Shown piece by piece: positions 43,322-51,622 of a stretch of DNA of 64,000 bases. How positions within the stretch are numbered: position 1 is the first letter of the stretch; each line of letters begins with the position of its first letter. Below the pieces are notes generated by a model. That model searched no databases and was not told where the DNA came from. It saw only the letters and a program-made list of their open reading frames with translations. The stretch is taken from contig NZ_ML660053.1 in NCBI RefSeq assembly GCF_007004665.1, positions 806,001-870,000 on the forward strand, given 5' to 3'. Source of the DNA: Denitrobaculum tricleocarpae. Lineage in GTDB: Bacteria; Pseudomonadota; Alphaproteobacteria; Kiloniellales; Kiloniellaceae. The translations under genes and the position numbers were made by a program.

Positions 43322-44377
43322 ATGAATTTACTGGATATTTCTTGGCGTTCCTTGATCGCCGGCGGAGTTTTTGCCGCAGCAATACCGGCGGTAGCGGCGG
43401 AGCAGATCGCCACGCGGACTGTTGCAGGTGTTGACCCTGCCGAGCTTCAGAAGATGATTGAACTCAACGTCAGACCGACCGCTATTCCTTTTCCTGAAGA
43501 AAACCCCTATTCGGTCGAAAAAGCCGAACTGGGGAAGATGCTCTTCTTCGACCCGCGTCTGTCGGGCTCCAACCTTCTGTCCTGCGCGTCCTGCCACAAT
43601 CCCAGTTTCGGCTGGGAAGACGGTCAACCCACGGGTGCCGGTCATGGCATGAACCGGCTCGGTCGGCACACGCCGACTGTTCTGAACCTCGCCTGGGGAG
43701 AGATATTCATGTGGGATGGACGCATGGACTCTCTCGAGGAACAGGCGCTCGGTCCGATTCAGGCGGATGTGGAGATGGCCCAACCTCTCGATGAACTGAT
43801 TGCGGAATTGCAGGCAATCGAAGGTTATAGGGAGTTGTTCGCCGCCGCGTTCCCGGACCAGGAAATTTCTGAAGAGACCATCGGGCAGGCGATTGCCACT
43901 TACGAGCGCACCATTGTTTCAAACCGCGCGCCATTCGACCACTGGGTCGACGGCGATGAGACCGCGATCAGCGAGAGCGCAAAAAGAGGCTTTGTCATCT
44001 ACAACACCAAGGCCAACTGCGTGGCCTGTCATTCCGGCTGGAACATGACCGATGACAGCTTCCATGATATCGGCCTGGATACCGACGACGTCGGTCGTGC
44101 CGCGGAAATGAACGACATGCCCGAGTTCAAGCATGCTTTCAAAACGCCGGGGCTGCGCAACATCGTTGAACGCGCGCCTTATATGCACAATGGTTCTCTG
44201 GCAAACCTCAGCGAGGTCATCGACCATTACGCCGCGGGTTTCGCCGAACGCCCTAGCCTGTCCGACGACATCAAACCCTTCGAGCTCTCAGCCGCCGAGA
44301 AAGACGACCTGATCGCGTTTCTCGAGAGCCTGTCCAGCGAAGACGACCCGGTCGAAATTCCCGTACTGCCGAATTGA
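43322..44377 (+). CDS. Diheme cytochrome c peroxidase (CcpA/MauG family)
   Basis: A 351-residue periplasmic protein. The signal peptide ends near residue 25 (AVAAEQ). Two heme-binding motifs are present: C88ASC91H92 and C233VAC236H237. The family string ENPYSVEKAELGKMLFFDPRLSGSNLLSCASCHNPSFGWEDG is complete (quoted only in part: FFDPRLSGS), and the Met/His sixth-ligand region includes FKTPGLRNIVERAPYMHNG. It reduces hydrogen peroxide with electrons from a small donor; alternatively it is a MauG-like maturation enzyme. Next to it is an amicyanin-like cupredoxin, a likely electron donor. Confidence 0.92.
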   Translation: MNLLDISWRSLIAGGVFAAAIPAVAAEQIATRTVAGVDPAELQKMIELNVRPTAIPFPEENPYSVEKAELGKMLFFDPRLSGSNLLSCASCHNPSFGWEDGQPTGAGHGMNRLGRHTPTVLNLAWGEIFMWDGRMDSLEEQALGPIQADVEMAQPLDELIAELQAIEGYRELFAAAFPDQEISEETIGQAIATYERTIVSNRAPFDHWVDGDETAISESAKRGFVIYNTKANCVACHSGWNMTDDSFHDIGLDTDDVGRAAEMNDMPEFKHAFKTPGLRNIVERAPYMHNGSLANLSEVIDHYAAGFAERPSLSDDIKPFELSAAEKDDLIAFLESLSSEDDPVEIPVLPN

Positions 44378-44464
44378 TTGCGGGTTATGGAGCATGATGG
44401 CTCTTGAGATCAGGGCTCAAGAGTAAGGATCGTGCTCGAAAAAAAACAGTTATTGGAGTGCAGC

Positions 44465-44800
44465 ATGAAGTATTTTGGGTTCAAAGCAAGCACTGGTGCC
44501 GCGGCACTTGTCGCGGTCGGCGGTCTTGGCGCCATCTCGGCCTTTGCCTCGACCAGTCACGTCATTTCCCAGGCGGAAAAGGCCTTTTCGACCAAGAAGA
44601 TGGAGGTTGCCGTCGGTGACAGCATTACCTTTGTCAACGATGACAAGGTCAAGCACAACATCGTCATAAAGAAGATGGATGTCAGCAGCGGTATCCAGAA
44701 GCCGGGCGAAAAGATCGACGTGCTTTTTGACAAGAACGGAAAGTTCAAAGTCCGTTGCGGCATCCACCCGAAAATGAAGGTGACCGTCGTCGTGAAGTGA
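44465..44800 (+). CDS. Amicyanin/plastocyanin-like cupredoxin
   Basis: A 111-residue periplasmic blue copper protein. Signal segment to about residue 28 (SAFAS). Copper ligands are His64 (KHNIV), Cys98, His101 and Met104 (CGIHPKM); the C-x2-H-x2-M spacing is that of amicyanin, while pseudoazurins have a longer loop. It likely shuttles electrons to the cytochrome peroxidase encoded just upstream. No methylamine dehydrogenase genes (mauAB) are in the window. Confidence 0.88.
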   Translation: MKYFGFKASTGAAALVAVGGLGAISAFASTSHVISQAEKAFSTKKMEVAVGDSITFVNDDKVKHNIVIKKMDVSSGIQKPGEKIDVLFDKNGKFKVRCGIHPKMKVTVVVK

Positions 44801-44832
44801 GAGCGGCCGGCGTAGATGAGAGAGGTGGGGGC

Positions 44833-47154
44833 ATGTCACTCGTATACAAGCTATTTTTGTGTTTTTTCCTGGTTATGCTGATGACCGCCGCGCTGGGCAG
44901 CTACGCCCTCTACTCGGTCACGGGTTTGGGCAACCTGGCCATGGAGATGTACAACAAACCCCTGATGGCGATCAATTTTGCCCGTGCCGCCGCAACCGAC
45001 TTCGCCATGATCGATTCGACGGTCGCGCGCCTGCAGCCGCCACGCCAGGAGCCGGTGTCGCAATCCGCACCGCAGCCGATTTCGGTGCCGCAAACTCCCC
45101 CGGAACCGCAAGTCCTGGTCGCGGCAGGGCCGCAGGCAGAAAGCTTAAGTGAGCGGCAGCGCCTGCTGTTTCAGGCCGCGGGCATCGAGGCGAACCTGAT
45201 CGAGCGGTTACGGGTCCGACCGGATGCATTAAGTGAACGTCAGCGGCTTCTTGGGGCTGCCGCAAAGGCGGTGGCGCCGCAGCAGACCCAAACCCAAACC
45301 CAAGTTCAGGCCAAAGCCGTTCCGGAGTCAGAGCCGGTCGCCGGAGCGGACACCGCAGCCGAAGCGGTCGATCAAAGCGAACAGATCGAACTGATCGCCG
45401 AACACTTCGAAAACTTCCTGGATAACCTCGAGATTGCCAGCGAGCGCGCACTGTCCGAAGAGACCCGCGCGATGGTGGACGAGGTCACGTTACTGGGCGA
45501 AAGATGGCAAGAGGAGAATCAGGCCTTCCTGGACGGTGAGAGCGAGGCCTTTATCCAGGATCCTGAACTTGCCGGACAGATCCAAACCGGTCTGTCGGAC
45601 CTGGTCGAAGCGACGGCCGCCGAGGGCTTCGAGTACCAATTGGCTGCGGAAGAGAAAGTCGGACAGGTTCAGGTTATTACCCTTGTGGCCATGGGCCTGG
45701 GTCTGTTGTTGGTTCTGGTCATTATCTTCGGGCTCAATCAGACCATCGTTCGGCCTCTGCGCAAGACCGTGAAGGTGCTGGGCGCTCTGACCGCTGGCGA
45801 TACTTCGGCGGACCTTCAGGTCAAATCCAATGACGAGATCGGCGCGATTGCCAAGGCGATCCAGGTGTTCCGGGAGAAGCTCATTGCTGTGAAGCGCATG
45901 GAGCGTGAGCAGGGTGAAATCAAAGTCCGGGCCGAAATCGAAAAGGCGGAAGCGATCAACCGCCTGCTGGCCGATTTCGAAAAGCGTGTCACGCGGGTTG
46001 TCGAAAACGTATCCGGTTCGGCGTCGGAGCTGCAATCGACGGCGCAAACCATGTCCGACAATGCGGCATTGGCCGGCAACCGTTCGGACAGCGTGGTCAA
46101 GGCGTCGGAATCCATGACAAGCGGCGTTCAGACCGTTGCCACGGCCACCGAGGAGCTCTCAAGCTCCGTTGATGAAATCGATCGCCAGGTCGTGCAGTCG
46201 TCAGAGATTTCGGGACGGGCCGTCAAACAGATCGAGCGGACCAATGCGACGGTTCAGGGGCTCGACGAAGCGGCCAAAAAGATCGGTGCGGTGGTCAGCA
46301 TGATTTCGGATATCACCGAACAAACCAATCTTCTGGCCCTCAACGCCACGATCGAGGCGGCCCGCGCCGGTGAAGCCGGGAAGGGTTTTGCGGTCGTTGC
46401 AAACGAGGTTAAGAGCCTTGCCGGTCAGACTGCGAATGCGACCCATGAGATTTCGGATCAGATCGGTCAGATCCAGGGTGTCACGGATGAAGCCGTTGCC
46501 GCGATCCGCGGGATTGGCGAAATCGTCGGGCAGATGGATGACATCGTCTCGACAATTTCCGGCACGGTTCAGCAGCAGGGCGCGGCGACCCGTGAAATCG
46601 CGTCGAACGTCGCGACCACCGCTCAGGGCACTCAGAGCGTCTCGACCAGTATTGTCGAGGTTCAGGATGTGGTTCGGGAAACCGGAAACTCGGCTGAACT
46701 GGTCCTGGAGCGTGCCCAGGGTCTGATGGAGTCCTCAAATGTTCTCCGCGCGGAAGTGACCTCCTTTGTTGAGGAGGTGCGTGAAGGAGCCAATGAAGCC
46801 GGCGAACCCGAGGAGATGATGAAGACCTTTCGGGAGACCCCGGAAGGAAACCGGCGCCAGCACCCCAGATTCGAGGGCGATTGGCCGGTCGCCATTGAAT
46901 GTGATGGTGTGAATGCTCACGGGCGGATTTGTGATCTCTCGCTTGGCGGTGCGCGCATTGAAACCGATGGCATCTATTGCCAGGGCGAGAGTCTGACCTT
47001 GAAAATTGATAAGATGCCGATGGCGATAACAGCGAAGGTTGTGGGCACGTCGGAGCGGGGGCTGCACATTGCATTTGAGGGCTGGGAAGCGTTCCGTAAC
47101 GAAATCGCTTCGTTTCTACCGGAACCTGAGATGAATCAGGACCGGGCGGCCTGA
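44833..47154 (+). CDS. Methyl-accepting chemotaxis protein with C-terminal PilZ domain
   Basis: A 773-residue transmembrane receptor. Helix 1 spans about residues 7-30, then a periplasmic region of about 250 residues with a Pro/Gln-rich linker containing two LSERQRLL repeats and Gln-Thr repeats, helix 2 about 281-303, HAMP about 303-357, and the signalling coiled coil with the conserved tip near 495-530 (EQTNLLALNATIEAARAG). The end is a PilZ domain (about 674-765) with both c-di-GMP motifs intact: R675-x3-R679 and D701-x-S703-x2-G706. It probably adjusts chemotaxis or energy taxis to c-di-GMP, as described for Azospirillum Tlp1. A terminator follows. Confidence 0.9.
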   Translation: MSLVYKLFLCFFLVMLMTAALGSYALYSVTGLGNLAMEMYNKPLMAINFARAAATDFAMIDSTVARLQPPRQEPVSQSAPQPISVPQTPPEPQVLVAAGPQAESLSERQRLLFQAAGIEANLIERLRVRPDALSERQRLLGAAAKAVAPQQTQTQTQVQAKAVPESEPVAGADTAAEAVDQSEQIELIAEHFENFLDNLEIASERALSEETRAMVDEVTLLGERWQEENQAFLDGESEAFIQDPELAGQIQTGLSDLVEATAAEGFEYQLAAEEKVGQVQVITLVAMGLGLLLVLVIIFGLNQTIVRPLRKTVKVLGALTAGDTSADLQVKSNDEIGAIAKAIQVFREKLIAVKRMEREQGEIKVRAEIEKAEAINRLLADFEKRVTRVVENVSGSASELQSTAQTMSDNAALAGNRSDSVVKASESMTSGVQTVATATEELSSSVDEIDRQVVQSSEISGRAVKQIERTNATVQGLDEAAKKIGAVVSMISDITEQTNLLALNATIEAARAGEAGKGFAVVANEVKSLAGQTANATHEISDQIGQIQGVTDEAVAAIRGIGEIVGQMDDIVSTISGTVQQQGAATREIASNVATTAQGTQSVSTSIVEVQDVVRETGNSAELVLERAQGLMESSNVLRAEVTSFVEEVREGANEAGEPEEMMKTFRETPEGNRRQHPRFEGDWPVAIECDGVNAHGRICDLSLGGARIETDGIYCQGESLTLKIDKMPMAITAKVVGTSERGLHIAFEGWEAFRNEIASFLPEPEMNQDRAA

Positions 47155-47487
47155 TCCGCGCAGCCCCAACGCGAGCGCTTCTATCTGCCACTGAGCGGCG
47201 GCTGTCATCGAGACAGCCGCCGTTTTTGCGTTCAAACTCCGGTTTTGGGTAAGTTTGCGCGCGATTTTCGCTTTCTGAATAAGAGATGATCTGACTGTAG
47301 TGAGCGCCGCGTCCACGCACTCGGCGGCAATGCAATCCGTGACCCGCAAACACCGGCAAGCGTGTTACGCTACAAGATAGGGACAATGGACTCCTTTCCT
47401 CGTTTGCATTTGTCGTCGCGCCTTTTGACTCAATCGTGCGTGTTGGCGGCAGGAGGCGGTTTGGTGGGGGCATCTTGGGGAACTTTA
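47155..47487. other. Intergenic region between MCP and PAS genes
   Basis: Contains the terminator at 47196. The remaining bases form an open stretch that could add an N-terminus to the PAS protein (GTG 47362 or ATG 47386) but carries no separate gene. Confidence 0.5.
47196..47227 (+). terminator. Rho-independent terminator after the MCP-PilZ gene
   Basis: Perfect 11-bp stem CGGCGGCTGTC / GACAGCCGCCG with a 5-base loop followed by TTTTT. Confidence 0.9.
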
Positions 47488-48063
47488 ATGAGTCGTGCGG
47501 AGGCCAGAGATCTCTCGGAGAAGATCGTAACCTACCTCTCCGGGACTATTGAACAATCGCCGTCGCAATATCTCGGTCTCTCGATCGAAGACCTTTTTCT
47601 CGCGTGTAATCCTGAGCCTGAGAGCTTGCCGGCAGAGCAGCTTCGATCGGTGCTGCAGTTCTGGTCGCGACTGCCGAAGGTCGATGGGGTGCCGGATATC
47701 GTTAAGATCACGCCGGAAGATGTCAGGTCGGCGCTTGGGTACCTCATCCTGATCGACATCGACGAAGAGAACGAAGACTTCCGCTATGCGCTTTATGGCT
47801 CCCGTATCGCCGCGGTTTCCGGCTTCGATATGACCGGACGGGGCGTGTGGGAGCTCGAATCCACCACAACGATACAAACCTTCTTCGCGGCCTGCTATAT
47901 CGCCGCGCAGCGTTTGCGCTGCCCGGTCTATACAATTCACGAAGCGCCGCCCGCGATTACGGTCAGCCATTGGCACCGATTGATCCTGCCGCTCGGCCTG
48001 AAGGGTGAGATCAAACGCTTCCTGGTTTGTAACTTGCCGATTTTCAAAGGCGAAGTGCGTTAG
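47488..48063 (+). CDS. PAS-domain protein (PAS_5-like), second copy type
   Basis: A protein of about 191 residues, a single PAS-type fold: LRSVLQFWSRLPKVDGVPDIVKITPEDVRSALGYLILIDI (fragmentary citation; key strand LILIDID), FRYALYGSRIAAVSGFDMTGRGVWEL and a final RLILPLGLKGEIKRFLV strand. The ATG 47488 with a GGGG site is used; ATG 47386 would add 34 residues. It has no output domain and could be a sensor subunit. It precedes the transglycosylase gene by 53 bases. The same family occurs at 9061. Confidence 0.7.
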   Translation: MSRAEARDLSEKIVTYLSGTIEQSPSQYLGLSIEDLFLACNPEPESLPAEQLRSVLQFWSRLPKVDGVPDIVKITPEDVRSALGYLILIDIDEENEDFRYALYGSRIAAVSGFDMTGRGVWELESTTTIQTFFAACYIAAQRLRCPVYTIHEAPPAITVSHWHRLILPLGLKGEIKRFLVCNLPIFKGEVR

Positions 48064-48116
48064 AGTCTGATAGGTTCGATGACTTTTTGTACAGGACTCA
48101 ACAGAGGATCTGAGAC

Positions 48117-49628
48117 GTGTTGTGGAAAAAGATCCGTCGTTCCCAAGATGATCCGGCGTTCAGGCTGAAGACCCTTCAGATCTTCCTGCTAGCCTGTCTG
48201 CTCATTGCGCTCGCAATGCCGGCCAAGGTTTTCGCAGAGAATGCCGCCGATCCGAAGCCCCTAACCGCCGACGAGAGGGCCCTTCTGAAAACCTGGACCG
48301 GTGACTTCGACGGGATGGTCGAACGCAATCGCATTCGCGTTCTGATTCCCTACAACAAAACCTACTACTTTATCGATCGCGGGCGGCAGCTCGGGCTCGC
48401 CTACGAAATGGTGACGGCCTTCGAGGCGCAGATTAACAAGGAGTTGAAACGGCGGACGCTGAAGGTCCAGGTGATCTTTATTCCGGTCCGGCGGGACCGG
48501 CTGATCGAAGGCTTGCTGACCGGCCTCGGCGATATCGCGGTCGGAAACCTGACCGTTACATCCGAGCGCCGGGCATTAGTGGATTTTTCCGACCCGCTTT
48601 TGACCGATGTCGACGAGATCCTGGTCACGAACGCCGGTGTTTCGGCACCGAGCAAGCTGGAAGGACTGGCTGGAAAGTCCATTCACGTCCGACCCTCCAG
48701 CAGCTATGCAACCAGCGTCCGTCACCTCAACGACAGCCTGAAAGCGAAGGGGATCGGGACGCTTAAAGTCATTGATGCGGATGAGAACCTCGAAGATTCG
48801 GATCTTCTGGAGATGGTAAATGCCGGCCTGCTCCCGATGGCGATTATCGATCGGCATAAGGCAGAATTCTGGGCTCAGGTCTTCGAGGACATCCGCCTTC
48901 ATCCGGATCTGGTCGTCAAGGGTGGCGGAGAGATTGCCTGGGCATTTCGAAAGAACAGCCCAAAGCTCAAAGCGGCCGTGAACCGTTTTATCAAAACAAG
49001 CAAGAAGGGCACGCTCTTGGGCAATATCCTCTTCAAGAGATACCTGGAGGACACCAGCTTTGTCAGCAATGCGCTTGATCCGGGCGAGCTTGAGAAGTTC
49101 AACACAGCAGTGGGGTTTCTCCGGAAATACTCGGGTCAATATGGTCTTGATTGGCTGCTCGTCGGAGCGCTGGGATATCAGGAATCCGCTTTCGATCAGA
49201 GCAAGATAAGCGAGGCGGGCGCTATTGGGGTCATGCAGCTCCTGCCCAGCACGGCGCGCGATCCTGTGGTCGGTATCCCGAACATCGAAGAGCTGGAGCC
49301 GAACATCCATGCAGGTGTGAAGTACCTGCATTTTCTGCATGACCGCTACTTTAAATCGGATGACATCGCGCTTTTGGATCAGTGGCTCTTCGCGGCGGCG
49401 GCCTATAATGCCGGACCCGCCAAGGTCGCCAGGTTGCGCAAGGAAGCGGATGCATCCGGCCTGGATCGGAACAAATGGTTCCGCAATGTAGAATTGATTG
49501 CGGCCAAGAGGATCGGCCGCGAGACGGTTCAGTATGTCAGCAACATTTTCAAGTACTACACGGCATACAAGCTGATCATGAAGGAACGAGGTGCGCGTGA
49601 GGAGAGCCTTCAGCAGGAACTGAAATAG
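48117..49628 (+). CDS. MltF-like protein: solute-binding domain plus lytic transglycosylase domain
   Basis: A 503-residue periplasmic protein. A hydrophobic signal/anchor is at about residues 19-38. Residues 55-290 form a type-3 solute-binding fold (IRVLIPYNKTYYFIDRGRQLGLAYEM...; key start VLIPYN), and residues 330-490 a SLT domain: GYQESAFDQ with catalytic Glu356, AIGVMQLLPST, AAAYNAGPAKVARL. This is the MltF architecture: cleavage of peptidoglycan glycan strands with a regulatory ligand-binding half that usually senses muropeptides. Start GTG 48117 (GAGG site) or TTG 48120. Confidence 0.9.
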   Translation: MLWKKIRRSQDDPAFRLKTLQIFLLACLLIALAMPAKVFAENAADPKPLTADERALLKTWTGDFDGMVERNRIRVLIPYNKTYYFIDRGRQLGLAYEMVTAFEAQINKELKRRTLKVQVIFIPVRRDRLIEGLLTGLGDIAVGNLTVTSERRALVDFSDPLLTDVDEILVTNAGVSAPSKLEGLAGKSIHVRPSSSYATSVRHLNDSLKAKGIGTLKVIDADENLEDSDLLEMVNAGLLPMAIIDRHKAEFWAQVFEDIRLHPDLVVKGGGEIAWAFRKNSPKLKAAVNRFIKTSKKGTLLGNILFKRYLEDTSFVSNALDPGELEKFNTAVGFLRKYSGQYGLDWLLVGALGYQESAFDQSKISEAGAIGVMQLLPSTARDPVVGIPNIEELEPNIHAGVKYLHFLHDRYFKSDDIALLDQWLFAAAAYNAGPAKVARLRKEADASGLDRNKWFRNVELIAAKRIGRETVQYVSNIFKYYTAYKLIMKERGAREESLQQELK

Positions 49629-49705
49629 CTAATGCTACGCACCGACCTGCCGTAAGAACGCAATCCCGGCCGACGAACCGCTATGCATGTCAGGGGCTGC
49701 TCAAC

Positions 49706-49771
49706 CTAGTGTGATGTTTCTGAAGTTCGCCGCATAATCTGCGGCGAATTTTAGAGACTGAATCACACTAG
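49706..49771. repeat. CTAG-ended 66-bp palindromic mini-element
   Basis: Ends CTAGTGTGAT and ATCACACTAG are perfect complements; the interior pairs through TTCGCCGCA / TGCGGCGAA. Its first 24 bases match the MITE end at 23769 at 20 positions. It lies after the transglycosylase gene. Confidence 0.7.
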
Positions 49772-49782
49772 ATTCAATGAGA

Positions 49783-49837
49783 TAGTGTCCCGTTGAATCT
49801 GAAATTCAATGAAGTGAATTTCAGATTCGGGATACTA
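49783..49837. repeat. Second palindromic mini-element, 55 bp
   Basis: TAGTGTCCC and GGGATACTA (one mismatch) enclose a perfect 14-bp stem GAATCTGAAATTCA / TGAATTTCAGATTC with a 6-base loop. It sits 12 bases from the 66-bp element and shares only the TAGTGT start; it may be an unrelated hairpin that also serves as bidirectional terminator before the convergent MerR gene. Confidence 0.6.
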
Positions 49838-49847
49838 GGTCACGGGC

Positions 49848-50237
49848 TCATTGACTGCCCGCGAGGTCGTTCAGAATCGGGCAGTCCGGCCGGTGATCGC
49901 CCTGGCAGGATTTAACCAGCTGCGAGAGGGTGTCGCGCATGCCAGCCAACTCCTGGATCTTCTGCTCGATTTCCTCAAGATGACTTTCGGCCAGGGCCCG
50001 GACATCGGCACTGGAGCGGTCGGGATCGTCGTAAAGCGAGAGCAGGGTACGGCATTGCTCGACGGTGAATCCGAGGCTCCGGGATCTTTGAATGAACCTG
50101 AGCTTATGGATCTGTTGCTTGCCGTAGTCCCGATATCCGTTGTCCAGACGATCTGACTGCACCAGTCCGATTTCTTCGTAGTAGCGAATGGTTTTCGCGG
50201 GCAGATCGCTGAGTTCTGAGGCTTCACCGATTTTCAC
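49848..50237 (-). CDS. MerR family Cu(I)-responsive-type regulator (CueR/HmrR-like)
   Basis: A 129-residue MerR protein. Helix-turn-helix about residues 1-70 (MKIGEASELSDLPAKTIRYYEEIGLV), dimer helix 80-110, and a metal loop with Cys111 and Cys119 (CQGDHRPDC), the spacing of CueR/HmrR that binds Cu(I), Ag(I) or Au(I) in linear geometry. No copper ATPase or copper chaperone gene is divergent from it, unlike the usual arrangement; its targets must be elsewhere. Confidence 0.88.
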   Translation of the reverse strand: MKIGEASELSDLPAKTIRYYEEIGLVQSDRLDNGYRDYGKQQIHKLRFIQRSRSLGFTVEQCRTLLSLYDDPDRSSADVRALAESHLEEIEQKIQELAGMRDTLSQLVKSCQGDHRPDCPILNDLAGSQ

Positions 50238-51622
50238 ATTGAGTCTCTATCTGTTTTCCCGCGGATCAGGGCTTCCTTCAAGTCGTCCGCAGCTTGTTGC
50301 CTGCGAGATAGGCTTTGGCTTGGAGGCAGGTTGCGCCAGAAGACGACCTATAGCCTCGGCACAGGTCTATCTGCGGCCTTACGAACAGCGCGTTCGCTTT
50401 CCAGTTATCATAACCTTCCTGTTTGTGGAACGCTAGGACGGAGAGCGATCAACAGCGACGCGTTTGAGGGTAGGCCTGTGCAATGCTGAGCGCCGCTACT
50501 CGGTGTCCTTACTCTGCCTTTGACGGCGCCCGATGCGCGCATTCATTCGAATATCACGCTGCAAACGAAGCGTTAAAAAAAGGATCGATGCCCACTTCAC
50601 GGCACTGACTAGAAGATACACTATTCAGTCTCCCCATGCTTTGCAGGGAAGAAGCCTGTTGCCGGACCAAGGTGTGCGATTTCCTCCGGCAGGTTTTTCG
50701 AAGCTTCAGCTTTGTTAGTCGAATACCACATCCTGTGACCTCGCCGACTATCTGACTTTTTCTGTCTTAACTGACACGTCAGATCGATACTGTGCCTATT
50801 CCCGGCACCAGGGACTGCAATTGGTTTCGGCCGTTTTCATTTACGCGCAGATTGACCATCACTCAGCTTCGGCTCCAAAAAAGCGAGGAGGCGGCTGAAC
50901 TCTAACTCACGGTTTTCTCAGCAAATCAGTTCTTTTCCCCAGCTGGTATCCGCTGTGACCGCAATCTATCCGCAAGGCAGCTACAATAGTTAAGGTTTTT
51001 AACCCTCAGCACCAGTACTGATTGTGCTCGCAAATTTATAACGGCGCTTAACTGTCTATACCTGATTGTTCCTTCGAATTGATTTCGAAAAAGCACTGAT
51101 TTAATGATTGGAAAAAGCCGTTATTTCTACTGCAGATGGTTTAGCTCTCTGTCGCCGAATATTGAAACGAATGGTACAATAAAACACTCTTACTATACGT
51201 CGCTTATTTTTCCCTGGTACCAATCGTATCTGTTATTAAGCTCAGTAACTTATCTGCTCCGTTAATTTTATTAAGGCTTTATTGGTTTTGGATGTCAAGG
51301 CTGTGCGGAGGTAGGATGCAAATTTATACCGTTTTATGCACTAAATCTCATAAACGCTCACAATCCCACTTTGTCGCTTGTCTCCTTTTACGCGATAAAA
51401 ACACCCTATGAATGCTTTTCTTCTAATAATTTAACTAATGGTAGAAATTTTTTTCTCTCTAGTTTTTTTTGCGTAAGCGGCGTCCAATCTCTTCGTGGCA
51501 ACGTATCTTCCTGTAATAGGCGTGATAAGCGTTCCGAGCTGCACGCTTAGTGATGCAATGCCGGGTGGTAGGGCTTGGCCGAAAGCTTCTATTCTCAATC
51601 CCTTTGGCGAGGAGTTGACTGA
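50238..51622. other. 1.4-kb region without recognised genes
   Basis: Its first part near 50238-50450 looks like a regulator promoter and maybe a decayed coding segment; from about 50700 on it is AT-rich, full of stops in all frames, and with no tRNA-like fold, no terminal repeats and no recognised protein remnant. It may be decayed mobile DNA or an unrecognised regulatory/RNA locus. Confidence 0.5.

Noticed and set aside
50533-50718. 61-codon plus-strand frame in the long gap
   Set aside because: No ribosome-binding site and no recognisable sequence; AT-rich DNA full of stops nearby.
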